From assembly GCA_900322165.1 (NCBI GenBank), contig ONYR01000267.1, forward strand, positions 1 through 10,908: DNA of 10,908 nt. The letters run 5' to 3'. Positions 6,030 to 10,908 of this stretch are shown in pieces. The stretch is from an uncultured Eubacteriales bacterium. GTDB taxonomy: Bacteria > Bacillota > Clostridia > Lachnospirales > Bianqueaceae. Below the pieces are notes generated by a model, which was not told where the DNA came from, did no database searches, and saw only the letters and a list, made by a program, of their open reading frames with translations. Both the position numbers and the translations under genes were made by a program. Every line of letters begins with the position of its first letter. The first letter of the stretch is position 1.

Positions 6030-7022
6030 GTGAGAGTAGTATACATGGGTACGCCGGAAATCGCGTCCGGAGTGCTCGAGAGCGTGCTGGCGATGCGCCA
6101 AAACCATCCGGAACTGGAGGTTGTCGGTGTTTTCACTCAGCCGGATAAACCGGTCGGACGGAAACAGATCCTGACTCCGCCCGCGGTGAAGGTCACCGCG
6201 CAGGCAGCGGGGATCCCGGTCTATCAGCCCAAACGCATCAAACGTCCTTCGCAGGTGGAGATCCTGAAAAGCCTGGAGCCGGACCTGATCCTTGTGACCG
6301 CTTACGGACAGATCCTCAGCCAGGAGATCCTCGATATTCCGAGACTCGGCTGCATCAACATGCATGCGTCGCTCCTGCCGAAATACCGCGGAGCCGCGCC
6401 GATCAACTGGGTCATCGTGAACGATGAGGAAAAGACGGGCGTGAGTGCGATGCTCATGGACGCGGGGATGGATACGGGCGACATGCTCATGACGCGCGAA
6501 GTTCCGATCGAGCCGGACGAAACGGCCGACACCCTTTACGATAAGCTGACACGCGAGGGCAGCTCCCTGGTGTGCGAAGTGGTAGAAAAACTGCTGGCCG
6601 GTGAGAAGCTGACAAGGACGAAGCAGGACGCTTCCGAAGCGACCTACGCACCGATCATTTCAAAAGAAGACGGTCTGATCGACTGGACGAAGAGTGCCAG
6701 AGCGGTCGATTGTATGGTGCGCGGCTTCATCGGATGGCCGGGCGCCTACAGCTTCCTTGACGGGAAGAAATGCACCGTGATGAAGGCTCGCGTTCTCAGC
6801 GAAGAGGCAATGGCTGAGACGGGCGTTGAAGCGGAAACGCTTGAGACAGGACGCGCGGTTCCGGCGCTCCTTAGCGGCAAGCGCCCGAGACTGGTGATCC
6901 GGTGCGGGAAAGACTACCTTGAGATTCTGGAGCTGCAGGTGCAGGGAAAGAAGGCTATGGAGACGCGAGCCTTCTTGAATGGCTATCTGGCCCATGATAT
7001 CGTTCTGTCTTCGAGCGTTTGA
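6030..7022 (+). CDS. fmt: Methionyl-tRNA formyltransferase
   Basis: Transfers a formyl group from 10-formyltetrahydrofolate to Met-tRNA(fMet) to allow translation initiation. With the GTG start the protein is 330 residues, close to the family norm (315 in E. coli). It opens with VVYMGTPEIASG. The catalytic core is visible: Asn110 and His112 in CINMHASLLPKYRGAAP, and Asp148 in MDTGDML, matching Asn106, His108 and Asp144 of the E. coli enzyme. The C-terminal tRNA-binding domain follows from about residue 205 (TYAPIISKEDGLIDW). The short stretch at about residues 270-290 between conserved blocks (EEAMAETGVEAETLETG) is more variable. It pairs with def upstream. The gene after it is a metallopeptidase rather than rsmB as in B. 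subtilis. Confidence 0.96.
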   Translation: MRVVYMGTPEIASGVLESVLAMRQNHPELEVVGVFTQPDKPVGRKQILTPPAVKVTAQAAGIPVYQPKRIKRPSQVEILKSLEPDLILVTAYGQILSQEILDIPRLGCINMHASLLPKYRGAAPINWVIVNDEEKTGVSAMLMDAGMDTGDMLMTREVPIEPDETADTLYDKLTREGSSLVCEVVEKLLAGEKLTRTKQDASEATYAPIISKEDGLIDWTKSARAVDCMVRGFIGWPGAYSFLDGKKCTVMKARVLSEEAMAETGVEAETLETGRAVPALLSGKRPRLVIRCGKDYLEILELQVQGKKAMETRAFLNGYLAHDIVLSSSV

Positions 7023-7058
7023 GGGCCAGGGCGAAATTTGTGCTTGGTTCTCGCTGTT

Positions 7059-7064
7059 GGGAGG
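7059..7064 (+). promoter_or_regulatory. Shine-Dalgarno fixing the metallopeptidase start
   Basis: GGGAGG lies five bases before the ATG at 7070. The frame is open upstream to 7019, overlapping the fmt stop, but that would add 17 mostly polar residues in front of the first membrane helix and has no matching ribosome-binding site. Confidence 0.7.
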
Positions 7065-7069
7065 TTTCT

Positions 7070-7795
7070 ATGTATTTTGATATTTACTATGTGATTCTCG
7101 TGCTGCCGACGGTGATTTTGGCACTGATCGCACAGGCGAGGGTGAAGTCAACGTTCAATACCTATTCGAAGGTGTTTAACCGGAGAGGCATGACCGGTGC
7201 TCAGGTGGCAGAGGCGATCCTGCATGGCGCCGGGATCTATGATGTGCAGATCATGCCGATCCAGGGCAGTCTGACGGACAATTACAACCCGTCGACGAAG
7301 GTCGTGAGTTTGTCTGAGTCTGTCTACGGCAGCACGTCGATTGCAGCAGCCGGCGTGGCGGCTCATGAGTGCGGCCATGCGATCCAGCATCACGTTGGTT
7401 ACGCGCCGCTGCAGTTCCGCAATGCGATCATCCCGATCACGCAGATCGGTTCCAGACTGTCGATGCCGCTGATCCTTGCCGGCCTTGTGTTTACGTATTT
7501 CACGAGCGGCAGCTATGCGGGTTCCAATTTCGCTTACACCCTGATCTATATCGGTATCGCGGCGTTCGGTCTGTCGGTGCTGTTCCAGGTCGTGACGGTG
7601 CCGGTGGAGTTCAATGCTTCCAGACGTGCGCTTGATATTCTCGGGTCTTCCCAGCTGCTGGAGCAGGATGAAGTCGGTCACGCGAAGAAGGTGCTGTCCG
7701 CCGCTGCTATGACCTATGTCGCGGCGATGGCACAGTCGCTGGCAATGCTGCTTCGTCTGCTGCTGATCTTTGGACGTGGCCGTGACCGCAGATAA
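7070..7795 (+). CDS. Membrane zinc metallopeptidase, YugP-like (Zn_peptidase_2 family)
   Basis: This 241-residue protein starts with a membrane helix (about residues 5-22). A soluble segment with the zinc motif HECGH (99-103; His99, Glu100, His103) follows, within the characteristic AAHECGHAIQH. Two further hydrophobic spans (about 120-144 and 155-177) precede PVEFNASRRALDIL (178-191), whose Glu180 is the likely third zinc ligand, as in gluzincin-type membrane proteases. A last hydrophobic stretch (about 208-234) ends in a basic tail. The fold resembles HtpX/M48 proteases and suggests a role in membrane protein quality control, but the substrates of YugP-like proteins are not established. It sits between fmt and rsmB, and its 3' end overlaps the proposed rsmB start by 14 nt. 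Confidence 0.9.
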   Translation: MYFDIYYVILVLPTVILALIAQARVKSTFNTYSKVFNRRGMTGAQVAEAILHGAGIYDVQIMPIQGSLTDNYNPSTKVVSLSESVYGSTSIAAAGVAAHECGHAIQHHVGYAPLQFRNAIIPITQIGSRLSMPLILAGLVFTYFTSGSYAGSNFAYTLIYIGIAAFGLSVLFQVVTVPVEFNASRRALDILGSSQLLEQDEVGHAKKVLSAAAMTYVAAMAQSLAMLLRLLLIFGRGRDRR

Positions 7796-9140
7796 GGCAA
7801 GACTGCTTGGGGCGGAAGCCGTCAAGCGAGTGATCGATGAAGGGGCTTATGCCTCGCTTGTCATCGATCAGACATTGAAAAGTGCAGAGCAAGAGCTCAA
7901 TGAGCGGGAGCAGCGGTTTTTCACGACGCTCGTCTATACGACGATCGAGCATCAGGCCGCGATCGATGCGGTGATCGGGAAGGTGTCAAAGACCCCAATC
8001 GAGAAGATGAAGCCTTTTGTCAGGGCGCTGCTGAGGATCGGTGTCTGCCAACTTTGGTATTTGGACGGGGTGAAGCCGCACGCGGCGGTCTATGAGACGG
8101 TCGGCGTGATCAAGGCTTCGAAGATGCGCAATCTGGCTCCCTTCGTCAACGGAGTGCTTCGCGCGGTGCAGCGCGAGGAGAAACCGGCGGCCGATGGTGA
8201 ATCGCTCTTGAGCGTCCCGGACTGGGTCGTCTCGATGTGGGAAAAGGATTACGGCGAGGAAAGATGCCGGTATCTGACGCAGATCGTGAAGACAAAACGT
8301 CCGGTCTGTGTACGGCGCAATCCGCTGAAACTGTCTGCAGAAGCATTTGAAGCGGCACTGCGGGAGACGCTGGAGACAAGCGCCCAAAGCGGGAACGCCT
8401 CTGTTAAACGAGGAACGCTTGCGGAGGGGGCTTACTATCTTGAGCGGACCGGCAACATCGGAGCGTGGAAACTGTATCAAAACGGTTCTCTCAGCGTTCA
8501 GGATGAGAGCAGCATGGTCGCTGCGATGATGGCTGACGCAAAAAGCGGGGAGCGGATCCTGGATCTGTGCGCGGCTCCGGGCGGCAAGTCGATGGTGATG
8601 GCCGAGTCGATGGGAAACATCGGTGAGATCATCAGCCGCGATCTGCATGAGCACCGGGTGTGCCTGATCGAAGAAAACGCCAGAAGGCTCGGACTTACGA
8701 TCATCAAAGCAGAGCAGGGCGATGCAACAAAAGCTCTCGAAAAAGATGCGGAAGCCTTTGATAAAGTGCTTGCGGACGTACCGTGCTCAGGGCTTGGAAT
8801 CCTGCGCTCGAAGCCGGATATTGCCCTGCATCATACCGAGGAAGATCATCAGCATCTTCTGCAGCTGCAGCGGCAGATCCTGGAAACCGCTGTGAAAGCG
8901 GTGAGGGACGGCGGGCGGCTGATCTACAGCACCTGCACGCTGTCGAAAGAGGAGAATGAAAACCAGGTGCTGGCATTTTTGAAGGATCATCCGGAAATGC
9001 ACCTGATCGATTTGACGGGTAAGCTCCCGTCCCTCCCTGGCGAGGACGGAGTGCTTGGATGCGGTCTGACACTGTGGCCGGTCGATGGCGGGCACGATGG
9101 ATTTTACGTGGCCGTGATGGAAAAGACGGCCGAGCACTAA
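7782..9140 (+). CDS. rsmB: 16S rRNA (cytosine-967-C5)-methyltransferase RsmB
   Basis: RsmB uses S-adenosylmethionine to make m5C967 in 16S rRNA. The N-terminal NusB-like RNA-binding domain covers about residues 1-140 (NEREQRFFTTLVYTTIEHQ is typical). The catalytic domain shows SAM motif I DLCAAPGGK (261-269), motif IV DVPCSGLG (332-339, Cys335) and motif VI STCTLSKEENE with Cys385, the expected nucleophile. With a GTG start at 7782 the protein is 452 residues, near the 429-447 seen in E. coli and B. subtilis. The start is uncertain: TTG 7770 and GTG 7776 are also in frame and none has a good Shine-Dalgarno. GTG 7782 was chosen because GGACG lies a few bases upstream and the N-terminus then fits the domain best. 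Every choice overlaps the metallopeptidase gene, suggesting translational coupling. Confidence 0.93.
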   Translation: MTADKARLLGAEAVKRVIDEGAYASLVIDQTLKSAEQELNEREQRFFTTLVYTTIEHQAAIDAVIGKVSKTPIEKMKPFVRALLRIGVCQLWYLDGVKPHAAVYETVGVIKASKMRNLAPFVNGVLRAVQREEKPAADGESLLSVPDWVVSMWEKDYGEERCRYLTQIVKTKRPVCVRRNPLKLSAEAFEAALRETLETSAQSGNASVKRGTLAEGAYYLERTGNIGAWKLYQNGSLSVQDESSMVAAMMADAKSGERILDLCAAPGGKSMVMAESMGNIGEIISRDLHEHRVCLIEENARRLGLTIIKAEQGDATKALEKDAEAFDKVLADVPCSGLGILRSKPDIALHHTEEDHQHLLQLQRQILETAVKAVRDGGRLIYSTCTLSKEENENQVLAFLKDHPEMHLIDLTGKLPSLPGEDGVLGCGLTLWPVDGGHDGFYVAVMEKTAEH

Positions 9141-9176
9141 CCGTAAGGATCACCGCGGCGTGTCAGAGTCGTCAAT

Positions 9177-9193
9177 GAAATGAACGAAATGAA
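9177..9193 (+). repeat. Short direct repeat ahead of rlmN
   Basis: In the 74-nt gap between rsmB and rlmN, the 8-mer GAAATGAA occurs twice (9177-9184 and 9186-9193) with one base between, a 9-bp period. It creates several ATG triplets before the true rlmN start. It may be chance or a remnant of a short duplication; no function is claimed. Confidence 0.4.
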
Positions 9194-9214
9194 GAGACAG
9201 TATAAGGAGCGAGA

Positions 9215-10252
9215 ATGGAACCGGATTTTCTGAGTATGACTTCGGGAGAGTGGCGGAGCTGGATGGAGCAGGCGGGCGAAAAGCCGTTCCGCGGCGACAT
9301 CGTGTTTCGTCATCTGCACCAGCGCCACGCTGTCTCTTATGATGAAATGACCGACCTTGGCAAGGCACTTCGGGAGAAGCTTTCCAAGGAATGTCCGCTG
9401 AACTATCCGAGGATCGAGACGGTGCAGCGGGCGGAGGACGGAACGGCGAAATTCCTGCTTCGGCTGTACGATGGCAAGGCGGTCGAATGCGTACTGATGA
9501 AGTACAAGTTCGGCTATTCGCTCTGCATTTCATCGCAGGCCGGCTGCCGGATGGGCTGCCGATTCTGCGCCTCAACGCTGGGCGGGCTCGAGCGTTCGCT
9601 TACCGCCGGTGAGATGGCCGCGGAAGTGTACACGGTGGAGCGCTCAGAAAACCTGAACATTTCCCACATCGTCATCATGGGCTGCGGCGAACCGTTCGAT
9701 AACTATGATGCGCTGCTTCGGTTCCTGGAGCTGATCCATGATGAGAAGGGAAGAAACCTGAGCAAACGCAATATCACGGTTTCGACCTGCGGCCTGCCAA
9801 ATCGGATCCGGCAGTTCGCGGATGAGGGAACCGGCGTGTCGCTGGCGATCTCGCTGCACGCGCCGAATGATGAGATTCGAAAGAAGATCATGCGGGTCGC
9901 GGAAGGCGTACCGATGGAAAAACTGATGGACGCGGTGCGTTATTATCAGGAAAAAACCTCGGACCGCGTCACGTTTGAATACATTTTGATCGATGGGATC
10001 AACGATTCGGACGACAACGCAAGGGAGCTTGCGGAGCGTCTGAAGGGCATGCTGGCCCATGTCAACGTGATCCCGGTGAACCCGGTCGAGGAGTGCGGAT
10101 TTGCCAGACCCTCCGAGGCGAGGATCCGGCGGTTCATGGCCGTTCTCGAGGAGAAGGGTGTGAACGTCACCAGACGCCGGGAGATGGGAAAGAATATCGA
10201 CGCCGCCTGCGGCCAGCTGAGGGCGCGCGCCGGAAAGAAACTTGATCACTAA
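9215..10252 (+). CDS. rlmN: Dual-specificity 23S rRNA/tRNA adenine-C2 methyltransferase RlmN
   Basis: A radical-SAM enzyme that methylates C2 of A2503 in 23S rRNA and of A37 in some tRNAs (E. coli numbering). This 345-residue protein has the family CX3CX2C iron-sulfur motif at Cys111, Cys115 and Cys118. The two additional family cysteines are visible: Cys104 in SLCISSQAGC, and Cys332 in IDAACGQL, which matches the methyl-carrying cysteine (Cys355 of E. coli). The GEP motif reads MGCGEPFDNY (155-164), with Cys157 where Met or another residue is more common. SLHAPNDEIRKKIM and HVNVIPVNPV are also typical. AAGGAG (9204-9209) lies five bases before the ATG. The gap from rsmB is 74 nt and contains no clear promoter. 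The order rsmB-rlmN-stp is the conserved Firmicutes order. Confidence 0.96.
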   Translation: MEPDFLSMTSGEWRSWMEQAGEKPFRGDIVFRHLHQRHAVSYDEMTDLGKALREKLSKECPLNYPRIETVQRAEDGTAKFLLRLYDGKAVECVLMKYKFGYSLCISSQAGCRMGCRFCASTLGGLERSLTAGEMAAEVYTVERSENLNISHIVIMGCGEPFDNYDALLRFLELIHDEKGRNLSKRNITVSTCGLPNRIRQFADEGTGVSLAISLHAPNDEIRKKIMRVAEGVPMEKLMDAVRYYQEKTSDRVTFEYILIDGINDSDDNARELAERLKGMLAHVNVIPVNPVEECGFARPSEARIRRFMAVLEEKGVNVTRRREMGKNIDAACGQLRARAGKKLDH

Positions 10253-10273
10253 AAGGAAGGAGTGGTGCCTTTT

Positions 10274-10908
10274 ATGGTATATGAAGGAATGATCAATCGG
10301 ATCAAGGCTTCAGCCCTGACGGACAAGGGTGTGGTTCGTTCGATGAACCAGGACCAGGTGTTCTCAACGACGGAGCCCGTCGGAATCCTGCCGAACCTGT
10401 TCATTGTCGCGGACGGCATGGGCGGTCACAAGGCAGGCGATCTGGCTTCGCTGGAAGCGGTGCGCTTTTTCGTGCGCGATATCCGCGAGCATTCGACGCA
10501 GGCGGATGACGTTGTGCTCCTGATGAAAACCACGCTTGAGCGGACGAACAAATATGTCTACTATATGGCACAGGAATCTCCGGACTACCGCGGCATGGGG
10601 ACGACCTTCGTTGCCGCGACGATCATCGGCCGCAAGCTGTACTGCCTCAACGTGGGCGACAGCCGGCTGTATGTAGTTAACCGAGCCGGGGTTTCGCCGG
10701 TGAAGCTGACAAAAGTGACCGAGGACCACTCGATCGTGGAAATGCTGGTGAAGCGCGGCATGATTACCGAGGAAGAAGCCCGGAATCATCCGCAGAAAAA
10801 TATGATCACGCGTGCCATCGGAATCGATGAGCGCGTCGAGATCGATGACTTTGCGGTGGATACGGCGGATCTGACCCAGATCATGCTGTGCTCCGACGGT
10901 CTGACCAA
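10274..10908 (+). CDS. stp: PP2C-type Ser/Thr protein phosphatase (Stp/PrpC), 3' end cut off
   Basis: The first 211 codons of a PPM-family phosphatase that runs off the right edge; relatives are about 240-260 residues, so some 35-45 are missing. The metal-dependent catalytic motifs are present: RSMNQD (Asp27), VADGMGGHKAGD (Asp47, Gly48), GMGTTFVAA, NVGDSRLY (Asp129), TEDHS and CSDGLT (Asp208). In Firmicutes it dephosphorylates targets of the PASTA-domain Ser/Thr kinase PrkC/Stk, whose gene normally follows directly; that gene would lie beyond this window. A purine-rich site AAGGAG (10257-10262) precedes the ATG by 11 nt, a rather long spacing; an ATG at 10289 is an alternative but has no better site. 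It begins 21 nt after rlmN, so it is probably co-transcribed. Confidence 0.94.
   Translation, partial: MVYEGMINRIKASALTDKGVVRSMNQDQVFSTTEPVGILPNLFIVADGMGGHKAGDLASLEAVRFFVRDIREHSTQADDVVLLMKTTLERTNKYVYYMAQESPDYRGMGTTFVAATIIGRKLYCLNVGDSRLYVVNRAGVSPVKLTKVTEDHSIVEMLVKRGMITEEEARNHPQKNMITRAIGIDERVEIDDFAVDTADLTQIMLCSDGLT

Noticed and set aside
7148..7825. 225-codon antisense frame opposite the metallopeptidase
   Set aside because: The sense frame has an HECGH site and membrane helices; the antisense product is an Arg/Gln/His-rich shadow.
1..10908. Signs of a mobile element, CRISPR array, defence system or RNA gene
   Set aside because: No transposase, integrase, long repeats, repeat-spacer pattern, tRNA or rRNA sequence was seen; every substantial coding frame fits a conserved Firmicutes gene.

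Overview
The window is a housekeeping segment of a bacterial chromosome, most likely from a Gram-positive member of the Clostridia. The gene order yicC-remA-gmk-rpoZ-priA-def-fmt-(zinc metallopeptidase)-rsmB-rlmN-stp matches the conserved Firmicutes cluster known from Bacillus subtilis (yloC to prpC). Two differences point towards Lachnospiraceae-like Clostridia: no coaBC between rpoZ and priA, and a membrane zinc metallopeptidase between fmt and rsmB. This taxonomic call is inference. Base composition is clearly above 50% G+C by eye, with GC-rich third codon positions, and this produces many long antisense shadow ORFs.

Layout. Bases 1-822 (minus strand) hold the N-terminal half of a large FAD-dependent dehydrogenase of the COG2509 type, cut by the left edge. 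Bases 823-1003 are the only sizeable intergenic region. They carry two divergent sigma-A-type promoters placed back to back, and a yicC leader with two possible stem-loops. From 1004 to the right edge everything reads on the plus strand: yicC (RNase), remA (DNA-binding regulator), gmk (guanylate kinase), rpoZ (RNA polymerase omega), priA (replication restart helicase), def (peptide deformylase), fmt (Met-tRNA formyltransferase), a YugP-type metallopeptidase, rsmB (16S rRNA m5C methyltransferase), rlmN (23S rRNA/tRNA m2A methyltransferase) and the start of a PP2C phosphatase (stp/prpC) cut by the right edge.

The ten plus-strand genes are tightly spaced: two junctions overlap, one has a 1-nt gap, and most others have gaps of 20-75 nt. 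I see no convincing terminator between them, so they probably form one long operon starting near 925, with a likely internal promoter before rpoZ. The genes cover information processing: RNA turnover, nucleotide supply, transcription, replication restart, initiator-Met formylation and deformylation, rRNA modification, and the start of a Ser/Thr phosphatase-kinase module.

I found no mobile element, CRISPR array, tRNA, rRNA or unknown gene, and nothing that looks like an undescribed system. The points worth a second look are small: promoter architecture, leader structure, ribosome-binding sites built into acidic protein tails, start-codon choices and a few motif substitutions.
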